Shown here piece by piece: positions 1-10,043 of a DNA stretch of 64,000 nt. Below the pieces are notes generated by a model. The model ran no database searches and had not been told where the DNA came from. It was given only the letters and a program-made list of their open reading frames with translations. Each line of letters opens with the position of its first letter. The stretch's first letter is position 1. This stretch comes from Hydractinia symbiolongicarpus (taxonomy: Eukaryota > Cnidaria > Hydrozoa > Anthoathecata > Hydractiniidae), in the NCBI RefSeq assembly GCF_029227915.1, contig NC_079888.1, positions 10,895,001 to 10,959,000 of the forward strand, given 5' to 3'. Position numbers and translations under genes: made by a program.

Positions 1-260
1 CACACCAAGTTTTGTTTTAGCTAAAATTAATTGCAGGAAATCTTGTTTATGTTCATGAGCTTATTGTGAAAAAATAAATGACTTAAAGTTTGTAAATACT
101 GCCTTCAAATTAAACAGAAGAACCCGGATGGTTTCTGCCAATAGCATAGATAAATATGCGATGGGAGGAGGGGGGATTCTCCTCAGAGAGAAAACATGTA
201 AATACAGTGAAAATTAAAAAGAAAATTGGTTTGAAGTAGACTTTAATTTTGTGTAAATTT
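1..260. other. No gene seen at the left edge
   Basis: AT-rich sequence without a convincing reading frame. A short minus-strand coding remnant begins at its right border. Confidence 0.5.
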
Positions 261-560
261 CTATTCCAGATAGATTTTAAGCCGAACTGCATCATGGTCA
301 CTGAAATAGACATTTTTAACGACGATCTTGACCTCAAAGATGTTTCGAACATTCTCATGGATATAGATGTGGTCAATAAGTGAACCTGATATATAAGTTG
401 GAGAGGTTACAACTTGTTTATATTCAGTAAGACACTCAAGGAAATAATTTTCGCCACTAAATGCATTTACATTAAAATCTCCGAGTATAATATCAACAGT
501 TTCATTTTCCAAAAATGTTGAACAAGGTAAAGTGACTGTTCTCGATTAAGACAACTTTTA
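261..560 (-). pseudogene. Fragment of an endonuclease/exonuclease/phosphatase (EEP) domain
   Basis: The minus strand reads about 95 residues that contain the three C-terminal landmarks of the EEP nuclease fold: ILGDFNVN, then SLIDHIYI, then YFSDHDAV. In this family the D/N of GDFN, the D of IDH and the SDH histidine bind metal and catalyse phosphodiester cleavage. The N-terminal half (the first metal-binding Asn and Glu) is missing, because a stop lies just upstream near 560. Such domains are common in LINE retrotransposons and some Helitrons. No reverse transcriptase or helicase lies next to it, so this is most likely a transposon remnant next to the Polinton. The family assignment is fairly secure; the parent element is unknown. 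Confidence 0.6.
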
Positions 561-590
561 CGGTATAGAAGTAGAAAACTAAGAGCGTTT

Positions 591-3056
591 TCAATCTTTC
601 AAAATGTCAATCTCATCCTCGTAGTATGTATTGCGGGTCTTGTCGACGGCCTCAACAAATGGGACAACGTCAGCCATGTTGTATTGTGCTAACCAATCAA
701 GCATCGTGACGCACCCCCTTTTAAAAAACTCACCCCTAAAAGATTGGTAATCTTCGGGTGATAAGGTGTTTATACCACTGAGTGTGCTATAAAACGCCTC
801 ATGATCGACTGGACTCACATGGTTTAACTTTTCATAGCATGTTAGCCATTCGTACGGAAACACTAATTTTTTGAGATTGCACTCCAGTGATTTGCACCAT
901 TTTTCATAACTCAAACCTGGCGCCAGAAAATTTTTTATATCGATAAATTTGAAGCTTGAGGTGGTGAGAAACATGTATTCATTATCTTTTTTCGCCACTT
1001 TGATATTGGCCTCATCCACAATTTGTTCGACAAAATACCGCTTTATCATACTGATATCGTACTTGCTGCTGTTAAAACCGATCACCGTCACTTGGTTACT
1101 CCATTTGTGCCAAGCATTTTGGGTTTGTTCCGGGAGCATATTGAAATCACCCGGCTTGGGATATATCTTTTTGACTTCTTGGACAATCCTCATTTGTCTC
1201 TGCTCCAGTTGCTCAACGAATTTTTGCACAAGCACCTTTGGATCTTCTTCATGATGAAGGTAGGATGTTCTTGGAGCGAATCGTGAATTGCTACGCTGAC
1301 GGGGATATGCTCTGAAATATATGTCAAATCAGACGTTTTCTGCTGGTTCAATGGTGCCAGGAGGGCTTCGAAATCAAATGCTATAAAATGGGGATATGGT
1401 CGAAATTCTTTCTTAAATACCCTCTTAGCCTTTGCAGGGTTTTTACACTCCCATGCAGTGACAAGATTGTACCCCAGTTTCCAAATGTGGTCTTCTTTAA
1501 ATTTGGTACGATTGAAATTTTTTTTATCGGCATTGGTTCGCTGTGGTTGACATAGGCATCCATGCCATTTGCAGCCGTAGTATTCGTATACTGTTTTTGT
1601 ATGAAGATCATACCCATCAATCTTGTATACAGCCTTACTACCGTCGCGTATCACACGTTCTCCCCCATGCCCACAAAGAGCATGATGTATATGCCTACCT
1701 GTTTGCTTTGACATGGCTTCAATCCATTGGCATGTCGCGTAACTGAAACCCTTATCGGGATAGAATACCTTTTCAGAGCTACTCCGCATGCGCTTAACCC
1801 TATCACCCTTGCAAATGATCTTAGTCTTGATACCTTCGCATTCGTTATTCTTGTGTCGTGTGAGGTTCTCCGATCTAGTAAATCTTTGCGTGCAAAGATC
1901 GCATTTCCAATGCTGCGTCAATACATCCATCTTCTTGATATAGAAACAATGACCATGCAGCATACCAATATTGATTCTATCCAAACCCTTCTTGTACTGG
2001 CCTTGTCCATAGACGTGACGCTATGGGGCCTTATCGGTGTTTGCTTTTGGTTCAAAGACTCTTATGTTAATTTTGAATTTTTTGGCGATACCCTCCAAAT
2101 CCACGAGCCTCGTGGTACGTACCTCTCCCCTCTTTAACTTGGGTTCCTCGTAGTATTCACGAGCTAATTTGAGGGCTGTCTTTGTAAGGAACTCTGTCCC
2201 TCTTTTTACATCCGCTCTCTCCCTTACAGCTAAGCATCTCCAAAAGCATAGATTGTCTGTTCTATCATCTTCACCGTCCATGGCATAGATACATCTTTTT
2301 CCCCGCAACCAATCTGGCAAAGGTCCACATCCAAGTAGGGGTTCCCTCGTAAAATTATCTTGATCTGAACGTGCTTGAATATTATTTTACCTTCATATGC
2401 TCGTGGTGTTTCTATAGTCCTTTCTGGTGGCAAATAGGCTTTCGTCCAAAATTCTGCATCTTCCAAATCAAGGCGTTTCATCTCACATTCATCGATGAAA
2501 GCCTCGATTTCGGCCATGCTTGAGAGTGACCCGGAGCTCTTTGTTTTGTGATAATTTGCAACATCTCCACCGCCTCGGTAAATATCGCAGCTAAAGCTGT
2601 ATACCCCCTTCACACGCATGTCTACGTGTGGTGTGATTTTTCGCATGATGGCCTCCGTCAATGGTTGGTTAAGGTTATTATTAAATCGCCATGTTTTTAT
2701 GCGGTTTCCTTTTTCAAACATTTACGCGTCATCGTTAAAAATGTTTTGAATATCCTCGATTACCTCTGGGTTCGTGGCCTGCTTCGATTCTTTCCCAAAC
2801 ATGTGTTTGAGGTCCTCAATTCCTTGGTATTCATCTTCGATGGTGACACGTTGAACCTCGTTGAACCGTGGAGAGTTGGTGATCCTGAAAATTGATCCCT
2901 AGCCTTGTTGTAGTAGTAACTAACGGTATCCCGCACGCTCCTTAGTTGTTTAAGGAGAGCTTCGCGAGTTGCCGCTACTGGTGCCGACACGGTATTATAT
3001 ATTTTTCTGATTGCATTTTTGAACCAACTCATTCCTTTATTATATACAGATTTCAT
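591..3056 (-). pseudogene. Polinton DNA polymerase B, N-terminal half, inverted broken copy
   Basis: Read on the minus strand from a Met codon at 3056 to 591. It holds the N-terminal extension (about residues 1-220, basic and helical), a segment starting DWLRGKRCIYAMDG, a C2H2-like finger (CDLC...H, near 1880), the Exo I motif FDFEALLAPL (near 1370), the Exo II motif GFNSSKYD (near 1070) and the Exo III motif YNMADVVPF (near 685). In family-B polymerases these three motifs form the 3'-5' proofreading site. The copy ends at 591, before any polymerase motif. Breaks: frame changes between the pieces at 2760-3056, 2381-2721 and 2024-2320, an in-frame TAG near 2022-2024, and a one-base deletion near 1250 relative to the right-hand copy. 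It is a remnant without a palm domain and cannot encode an enzyme. Confidence 0.85.
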
Positions 3057-4636
3057 TCCCAACCAGAAATTCAAGCACGTTCAGATCAAGATAATTTCTA
3101 CGAGCGAACCCCTACTTGGATGTGGACCTTTGCCAGATTGGCTGCGCGGAAAAAGATGTATCTATGCCATGGACGGTAAAGATGCTAGAACGGACAATCT
3201 ATGCTTTTGGAGATGCTTAGCTGTAAGGGAGAGAGCGGATGTAAAAAGAGGGACAGAGTTCCTTACAAAGACAGCCCTCAAATTAGCTCGTGAATACTAC
3301 GAGGAACCCAAGTTAAAGAGGGGAGAGGTACGTACCACGAGGCTCGTGGATTTGGAGGGTATCGCCAAAAAATTCAAAATTAACATAAGAGTCTTTGAAC
3401 CAAAAACAAACACCGATAAGGCCCCATAGCGTCTCGTCTATGGACAAGGCCAGTACAAGAAGGGTTTGGATAGAATCAATATTGGTATGCTGCATGGTCA
3501 TTGTTCCTATATCAAGAAGATGGATGTATTGACGCAGCATTGGAAATGGGATCTTTGCACGCAAAGATTTACTAGATCGGAGAACCTCACACGACACAAG
3601 AATAACGAATGCGAAGGTATCAAGACTAAGATCATTTGCAAAGGTGATAGGGTTAAGCGCATGCGGAGTAGCTCTGAAAAGGTATTCTATCCCGATAAGG
3701 GTTTCAGTTACGCGACATGCCAATGGATTGAAGCCATGTCAAAGCAAACAGGTAGGCATATACATCATGCTCTTTGTGGGCATGGGGGAGAACGTGTGAT
3801 ACGCGACGGTAGTAAGGCTGTATACAAGATTGATGGGTATGATCCTCAGACAAAAACAGTATACGAATACCACGGCTGCAAATGGCATGGATGCCTATGT
3901 CAACCACAGCGAACCAATGCCGATAAAAAAAAATTCAATCGTACCAAATTTAAAGAAGACCACATTTGGAAACTGGGGTACAATCTTGTCACTGCCTGGG
4001 AGTGTGAAAATCCTCCCAAGGTTAAGAGGGTATTCAAGAAAGAATTTCGAGCATATCCCCACTTCATTGTCTTTGATTTCGAGGCTCTCTTAGCACCATT
4101 GAACCAGCAGCAAACGTCTGATTTGACATATATATCAGAGCATATCCCTTTAAGTGTTGCCATCCACGATTCGCTCCAGGAACATCCTACCTTCATCATG
4201 AATGAAGATCCTAAGGTATTGGTAAGGAAATTTGTTGAACAACTGGAGCAGAGATAGATCAGACTTGTCCAAGAAATTGCAAATATGTACACCAAGCCGG
4301 ATGATTTCGATATGCTCCCGAAACAAACTCAAAATGCTTGGCATGAATGGGTTAACCAGGTTACTGTGATCGGGTTTAACAGCAGTAAGTACGATATTAC
4401 CATGATAAAGCGGTATTTTGTCGAACAAATAGCGGATGATGACAATATCAAAGTGGCGAAAAAAGATAATGATTACATGTTTCTAACCACCTCGAGGTTC
4501 AAATTCATCGATATTAAGAATTTCCTCGCACCAGGCCTGAGTTATGAAAAATGGTGCAAATCGCTGGAGTGCAATCTCAAAAAATTAGTGTTTCCATATA
4601 AATGGCTAACAAACTACGAAAAATTGAACCATGCGT
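815..4636. repeat. Long inverted repeat of polymerase sequence (arms 815-2380 and 3069-4636)
   Basis: The minus-strand reading of 815-2380 matches the plus-strand reading of 3069-4636. In a sampled 310-base stretch of the arms I count about six differences (near 98% identity); the exonuclease part is somewhat more diverged. The 688-base spacer (2381-3068) is the N-terminal extension that belongs only to the left copy. The junction shares ATTCAAGCACG. The left copy continues outward to 591 with sequence that the right copy has lost. Confidence 0.9.
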
Positions 4637-6168
4637 TACGTTCTGAACAAGTCTCTGAGGTTGAACCCAGATATAAAGCTTTATGCCCAGACGATCCCTG
4701 TAAGCATAAATGTAAGCCTCTTTGTACCAAGGCGTTATGCAAGGATTGTTAACAAGTTCAAAAATCTTGTACACAGTGTGCAAAGAACGAGGCGTATGAG
4801 CTCCTGCGAACTGGCATGGTAGGTGGGCCAGCTATTGTATTTTGCAGGTACCATGAGAGTGATGTAACAGGTATCAGATCGCATATTTATAACGAACCGA
4901 AAAAATGTAGGACCATCCTGGGCTATGACGCCAATATGCTCTATCCGAGTACACTACTCCAAGATTTCCCTTGTGGTAAGGAGAAGCTTATCAGGATTGC
5001 TGAACCAACAGAAGGCTTGGATGCTCTGGTGCGAGACATTCTAGATGGATCGCTATTCGGGTTTGCCCAAGTTGATATTGAAGTGCCTACTGAGTTGTAC
5101 GAAAAATTCAGCGAGATGTCACCGCTATTTGTAGTCAGGGAGATCCCTGACAATCAAGTCCCTCAGCATATGCATGATTATTTAAACAAGACAGGGCGAA
5201 AACGTATTTCGGGCACTAAAAAGCTGTTGGGGATGATGAAAGCTGATAAGATCCTGCTTTGTACTGACCTGCTTAAATGGTACCTGCGGCATGGTTTAAA
5301 AATTACGGCTTGTTATCAAATACTCAAATACAAACGCGGTAAACCATAGGCTGGGTTCCCGGAAGAAATCGCTGATGCACGGCGTCAAGCTGATTAAGAC
5401 CCTGATAAGCGCATCGCTGGCGATACAGGCAAGCTGAAGGGCAACAGTTTTTACGGCAAAATGATAGAGGACCTGGCGAGACATGCAAATACAACATTTA
5501 CAAGGGATGAAAAGGTAGTAGATTCAGCAATGAGAAGCCCTTACTTGGAGGATCTTGAAGAAATTGGAGACGCATATGAAGTAAGACGGACTAATTAAGG
5601 CGTTTCCATTAATAGGGCGTACCAATGCGGGATATATGTATATCAATTGGCCAAGCTGCGGATGCTCGAATTTTACTATAATTTTCTCGACATATACGTA
5701 GATCGACGATATTTTGAATATGTGAATATGGATACCGATAGTGCTTATTTCGCGATCTCTGGAGATAACCTACGTGATGTTGTTCGTACTGAATTAATTG
5801 AGCAGTACGATGAGGATGGTAAAAACTGGCTTGTTACCGACAAACACTCGAGTCGAACCGGAGGGTTATTCAAGGAAGAATTTATCGGATCCAGGATGAT
5901 AGCGCTGACAGCCAAGTGCTACTTCGTCGAAGGTAAAAATGGCACCAACTTCTCGTGTAAAGGTATGTCGAAAAGACAGAATGAAGTGACGTGGTCGAGG
6001 TATATGGGAGCATTGAAGGGAGAGCTGGATACTGCAAAAAATGTGGGATTCCGGATTTATAATAAGGGTATGGTTACATATCAGCAAAATAAGCAGGGTT
6101 TATCGGCGTTTTACGATAAAAGGGTTGTGCATGAGGATGGTGTTAATACAAAGCCATTAGAATTATAA
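3069..6168 (+). pseudogene. Polinton protein-primed DNA polymerase B, right-hand broken copy
   Basis: The product of the family replicates the element from its ends. Seen here: start of the conserved region at DWLRGKRC (3130), Exo I FDFEALLAPL (4075), Exo II GFNSSKYD (4370), motif A GYDANMLYPS (4922), motif B KLKGNSFYGK (5430) and motif C MDTDSAYF (5728); the reading ends at 6168. Exo III is absent because about 0.25 kb is missing at 4637, exactly where the inverted copy still has it. In-frame stops: TAG 3427, TAG 4255, TAA 4750, TAG 5347, TAA 5395 and TAA 5596. The 4255 stop replaces a Gln codon (CAG) kept in the other copy, and Cys to Trp breaks the finger (KWDLC). The N-terminal extension is absent: the copy starts abruptly at the inversion junction. 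Confidence 0.9.
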
Positions 6169-6202
6169 GTGATGACTCTTGTACACAAAGCTGCAAATAA
6201 AA

Positions 6203-6298
6203 ATGGAGTTATTACTACTGATCGCGATATTGCTCCCATACATCGTGATCATTATCGGTTATTTGAAATATAGACGGGTAATAATAAAATCTCGTTGA
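6203..6298 (+). CDS. Possible 31-residue membrane peptide
   Basis: ATG at 6203 follows an A-rich stretch and opens a 31-residue frame with one hydrophobic segment (LLLLIAILLPYIVIIIGYL) and a basic tail (KYRR, IIKSR). Small single-span proteins are common in these elements. However, another frame through the same bases looks like a short tail of the polymerase region, so this may be chance. Function unknown. Confidence 0.3.
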   Translation: MELLLLIAILLPYIVIIIGYLKYRRVIIKSR

Positions 6299-7092
6299 TA
6301 TTTTCGATACACCAGCAGAAGCGCTTGATCAACCCATAGATAAACGCCAAATCCTGAAAGACATCCGTAAGACCAAGCCTCATCTTTTACCAAAAAAATG
6401 CACAGATAATTTTATCGATAAGGCACCAGATAAAATTGTCGAGAAAATACATGCAGAGGTCGCGTTCAACGACCTCCATGAGAAAGAAGCCAAGACTGCT
6501 AGAGCTCTCAGTACCCATGCGATAAGTATGTTTACTAAAGCCATCGGCAACCTTGTATCTTTAGATAGTCACGAGGCCTTACGCCAGGATCTAGAGGGGG
6601 ACCCTATTATCCGCGAATCCATGGCTGATCTTGGAATCCTCGTCTATAAAGCCTTTGGTGAGTTCCTGGCACCTTTGCCTCGTTGCGTCGCATACGATAA
6701 ATCACACCCAGCTCTTAACGTCCAAGAGTGGTGAAGAGCAGGTTGATGAAGATAAAGAAAAGAATGGGAAACAGCCTATCAAAGATACACATGGGTAATC
6801 GTGAGTTGGTTGAACGGGTAAACAAGGTACTCACAGGCGGAAGAAGAACAGCCTGCAGGTATACAGATCTTACAGCCGTTTACGGGGACTGTGCACGTGG
6901 TATAGAAATCCTGACACCTGCAGGAGATCGCTTTCCACCACAAGCATATGATTTAGTGGAAACTAAACATATGAATAGGGTTATGGTCGATGGTAGAAAC
7001 GGTTAAAAGGCCACCAAGAGGAGGCCTTGTATGTTATGAAGAGTAAGCTAGAGGGAATTGATTTTATAAGTCTCACGGCTTATAAAAAATGA
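6287..7092 (+). pseudogene. Unrecognised Polinton gene, frameshifted
   Basis: No single frame covers it. One frame runs from 6287 to 6734 without an early ATG and reads as a helical, charged protein (HEKEAKTARALSTHA, then KAIGNLVSLDSHEALRQ). A second frame follows with an acidic linker (SGEEQVDEDKEKNGKQ, 6727-6795). A third starts MGNRELVERVNKVL near 6790 and reaches 7006, and a fourth ends GIDFISLTAYKK with TGA at 7090-7092. The ATGA overlap with the next gene at 7089 suggests that these are the ends of one or two original genes in the same transcript. I do not recognise a domain. Position after polB and before the ATPase points to a virion or regulatory protein, but that is inference. Confidence 0.45.
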
Positions 7093-7346
7093 GCACTGAA
7101 CAATCGCAAGAACAACATAGGGTAATAACAAAACCAGTAAAGCACCCAGGTCGAGTCTCACAGGGTCACAAGTTAGCCGGACTGATGAAGAAGAGGAAAG
7201 AAGATCTTAGACAACAAGAGGGTGCTGTACAGCCTCCAGTCAAAACCTCTTCTGAGGTGAGTTCTGTACAGTCAGGTGGTGTACTATATATTGGTGGAAG
7301 CCTACTCGTGATCGCTTGTATTGGAGGTGTAATAGTCGTGAAATAG
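7089..7346 (+). CDS. Small single-pass membrane protein of the Polinton
   Basis: 85 residues, intact. The N-terminal 55 residues are polar and basic (HPGRVSQGHKLAGLMKKRKEDLR), followed by one C-terminal membrane span (VLYIGGSLLVIACIGGVIVVK). The start overlaps the stop of the preceding gene (ATGA). A basic GR..GHKLA segment plus a C-terminal span is a layout I associate with small Polinton proteins and is consistent with a DNA-binding, membrane-anchored virion component. That role is inference. It is one of the few undamaged frames in the element. Confidence 0.6.
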   Translation: MSTEQSQEQHRVITKPVKHPGRVSQGHKLAGLMKKRKEDLRQQEGAVQPPVKTSSEVSSVQSGGVLYIGGSLLVIACIGGVIVVK

Positions 7347-7442
7347 CCGTAAGCAAGGGATGGTTGCCCGCGAGCGTAGTCCCAAAACCTAAGTAAGCAC
7401 ATGCAAACTTCGTGTATACCACGTGGTATACATGAAGAATAA

Positions 7443-8225
7443 ATGACCTTGGATATTATACTACAGCCGCACACAGCTATCTTTACGGCGCAGCGTGTAC
7501 TCGACCTCCTGGAAATTGAATACAGGGGTCACTTTCATAATATTATAATCCTTTGTCCCACCATACGTTACAATAGGACTTACTTCGATAGAGCAACGCT
7601 TTGGAAAGATCCTTATGTATTTCTTATTGATCCAGGTGATAATTTGTTCGATTGGATAAGCAAATTTTCAAAACTCCTGGCAGGCGAAGAAAGCTTATTT
7701 ATCGTCGACGACATGATAGCCGATGAATCCATGGATAAACGCAGACAACCCTTACTTGAGCTCGCCATAAGCGGGCGGCACAAAAAACATAGCCTTTGGC
7801 TCCTCACACAATCCTACACAGCTTTGTCTAAAAATCTCCGTCGGCAAAAGAAACAGTTGTTCCTCTGGTACACACATGAGAAAAGTGATCTTGTTTTGGT
7901 GGATCAAGAGACCAACCTGATAGACGCCTGGAATATAATCAAGGCTCAACTCAAAAAGTCTAAGCACGCGTGCCTATATATTAGGTTGGAACATCCTCGG
8001 ACTTGGAGTATATTGAAATTAATGTCATATATCAGAACCTTAGAAAGGCAATTGGAAAATTGTCATAAAGAAATGGATAGGATCCCACATTTAGAGCGGA
8101 GTCTGGAAGCCCTCCAGGAGGAGCTTCGTGATGTTCTGGAGAGAGAAAGAATCCATAGGAATACCAAGTATTTTTTCGGATTCATATCTGTCCTAATGAT
8201 ATGGACCCTAGTTGGGGTAATGTAA
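7443..8225 (+). pseudogene. A32-like (FtsK/HerA) genome-packaging ATPase lacking its P-loop
   Basis: The family pumps viral DNA into capsids. The 260-residue frame keeps the Walker B strand (ESLFIVDDMIAD, about residues 82-93), the LLELAISGRHKKHSLWLLTQSY block (about 107-128) and the LRRQKKQLFLWY region. The N-terminus reads HTAIFTAQRVLDLLE, where family members have a Gly-rich Walker A between the IFTA strand and the following helix; about ten residues including the Lys are gone without breaking the frame. Without Walker A it should not bind ATP normally. The last 60 residues form a likely coiled coil (LERQLENCHKEMDR...LEALQEELRDVL) and a membrane span (YFFGFISVLMIWTLVGVM), which is unusual for this ATPase and repeats in the next gene. 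Start: ATG at 7443 after AATAA. Confidence 0.8.
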
Positions 8226-8234
8226 ATAATAAAA

Positions 8235-8534
8235 ATGTCCTCACTTGCGTTAAACACATTACCTGGAGCCATTGAGACTCTATTCGATGAGAAAAATCAC
8301 TCTTTTTTTAAACGTGCTGATCTCGGGAAGTTTCTTGGGATTGAGAAGATTGCAGAGTCATATCGGGATATTCCCACCATCTCCCGTGATGAAATAGGGT
8401 TGGTTTCAAACGAACCCCTTGGAAAAACTAAAAATCCTCATGATGCTTTCATAACATTGGATAGGAACACCATGTATTTTTTCGGATTCATGTCTGTCCT
8501 AATGATCACCCTGGTTGGGGCCATGTCTTATTAA
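8235..8534 (+). CDS. Short MSV199/Bro-N-like protein with a membrane tail
   Basis: 99 residues. The N-terminal 80 residues (LFDEKNHSFFKRADLGKFLG...YRDIP) resemble the start of the MSV199/Bro-N type domains of large DNA viruses: a helix, an F/K-R-x-D-L-G motif, then LG. The C-terminus (YFFGFMSVLMITLVGAMSY) is nearly identical to the ATPase tail just upstream. The start follows AATAAAA, ten bases after the ATPase stop. The domain looks shortened by internal deletion. A DNA-binding role is known for Bro/MSV199 families; here it is inference, and the assignment is by motif feel only. Confidence 0.45.
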   Translation: MSSLALNTLPGAIETLFDEKNHSFFKRADLGKFLGIEKIAESYRDIPTISRDEIGLVSNEPLGKTKNPHDAFITLDRNTMYFFGFMSVLMITLVGAMSY

Positions 8535-8539
8535 ATAAA

Positions 8540-9001
8540 ATGTTCTCACTTGTTGAATTTAATAATATTCAGCTACATACCGTGACTATCAACGGCCGCC
8601 CTTGGATTCGGGCTAACCTTGAGGAGGATCTCCAGGAGAAAGATCAGGAGATTTTAGTGCTAGAACAGAGATACGTACCTCCTGATTATCCATATGATAA
8701 TGTACTTTGCGTGATTGACAAGAACGATCCTAATGAATGTGGAAAAAAAGGTAAACATCGCCACTACATGATACGCTGCCAACCCAGAGTGCTTAGCACA
8801 AGGATTAGCACGTTAAGATCAATGTATCCTGAAATGACTCTGAGAGAACCTGCATGCAACGACCCTAACGCTGTGCATGCCTGGTGCCGGTTTAGGGACG
8901 ACACCCTGGGTGCTGCGAACTCTTATAAAAACCATTTCAGTTTACCCGACGTTGATACGCGGGAGCTGTTCGAGGAAATGTTTGACATTGATATGGTGTA
9001 A
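8540..9001 (+). CDS. Bro-like protein with a truncated N-domain and a C-terminal virus-type domain
   Basis: 153 residues. It starts like a Bro-N domain (VEFNNIQLHTVTINGRPWIRAN), but the body of that domain is missing; it passes straight into a short acidic coiled coil (LEEDLQEKDQEILVLEQRY). The C-terminal about 100 residues (DNVLCVIDKNDPN...RHYMIRCQ...LRSMYPEMTL...NAVHAWCRFRD) resemble the domain that follows MSV199 in iridovirus proteins (DUF3627 type). The start follows AAATAAA, five bases after the previous stop, so 7443-9001 looks like one transcription unit. The frame is intact but the protein is internally deleted. Confidence 0.5.
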   Translation: MFSLVEFNNIQLHTVTINGRPWIRANLEEDLQEKDQEILVLEQRYVPPDYPYDNVLCVIDKNDPNECGKKGKHRHYMIRCQPRVLSTRISTLRSMYPEMTLREPACNDPNAVHAWCRFRDDTLGAANSYKNHFSLPDVDTRELFEEMFDIDMV

Positions 9002-9062
9002 GCAGCAGTACCTAGCGGAAGCGTTGCCTTTGTGACTCCTGTGACTCACAAAGACGAGAAAA

Positions 9063-10021
9063 TTACCATTCTTTCACATGCTCCGGAGGTACTGCAACAC
9101 CCTCGGGTATTAGCATTAATTCCTCTGATACGAAACTTCGATCAGGTCCATCTGCCAAGTAATATAGGAGGCGTGTACCGGTTACGATACGATCGAGTCT
9201 GTACGTTTTCTTACTCCAATAGGCATCTGTCGCACGTCTTTTTGCATCTCCATGTTCCTCACCGGGTCTCATCGAGACTTTTCATCGGGATACTCCTCTT
9301 TTTTCGCCAGCGGGACTTCATCGAGTTTAATGGCCTTGCTTGGTTTCATTCCGATCATAGCTGTCTTGGTGTTGTTCAAACTCTTGACGAAAGTATACAG
9401 ATGCTTGACCCATGTGGTACTAGTTTCGTCAGTGACCAGCTCTTGTGCATCCTGAGATTTGAACAATCTCTCCGCAAGCACCTTGTTGTAGGACTCCACG
9501 AAAGCCGTGAAAGTGTGATGGTATTTGGTCTCGACACTTTGGCTCTCCAACAACTTTGTCACGTCCGATTTGAATTCACTACCGTTTTCGCATTGGAAAG
9601 TCTTCGGATAGCGGAGGGGGCCGGCTTTGTAAATGTCGCGGAGCATCTCCGCTACTTCACTAGCCTTTTTGGTTCTCAGGGGCCGAGCCACCTTATACCT
9701 CGAAGCTACATCGATACCTGTGAGCATATATTTATAGGTGTTTCCATAGACCTTATCATGGGGCATGTACAAAAGGTCGAATTGGTGGATCTCATTGGGT
9801 TTTGTAACAGTGAAATAAGGGTAATTAGTGCGCTTAGGCCCTTTGATATGTCTGAGTTAGAGCAACTGACGAGATAGCCAGTGAATAACTCTCTTTTTGG
9901 AAAGACCAGAGCTATCAACGAGCATTGATGGCTTTTCGTCCAATCCAGAGATGTTCTGGTTGGTAATATGACTTAATTTTTCAGCTTCCTTCTCGATAAC
10001 AATATGCTTTGCTTTTGACAT
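9063..10021 (-). pseudogene. Polinton integrase (RVE family), broken
   Basis: The family inserts the element into host DNA. Starting at ATG 10021 the frame has an N-terminal helical part (SGLSKKRVIHWLSRQ), then the RNase-H-like core: first Asp in MLTGIDVASRY (near 9715), second position in FQCENGSEFK (near 9590), catalytic Glu in FVESYNKVLAERLF (near 9500). The second Asp is Glu here (codon GAA), which should cripple catalysis. An in-frame TAA lies at 9857-9859 and a frameshift near 9270. The C-terminal chromo/SH3-like tail (RRATDAYWSKKTYRL...YYLADGPDRSFVSEEL) is in the new frame and ends at 9063. It converges on the 8540-9001 gene. Start context is TAATAAATG. Confidence 0.85.
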
Positions 10022-10043
10022 TTATTAGATGTCAAAAACGACC

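Noticed and set aside
3427-5598. A changed genetic code in which TAG/TAA mean Gln
   Set aside because: One stop does replace CAG, but others replace different codons, TGA also occurs, frameshifts are present, and the host genes use the standard code.
9032-9877. 281-codon plus-strand frame
   Set aside because: It is the antisense shadow of the integrase, whose minus-strand frames carry the catalytic motifs.
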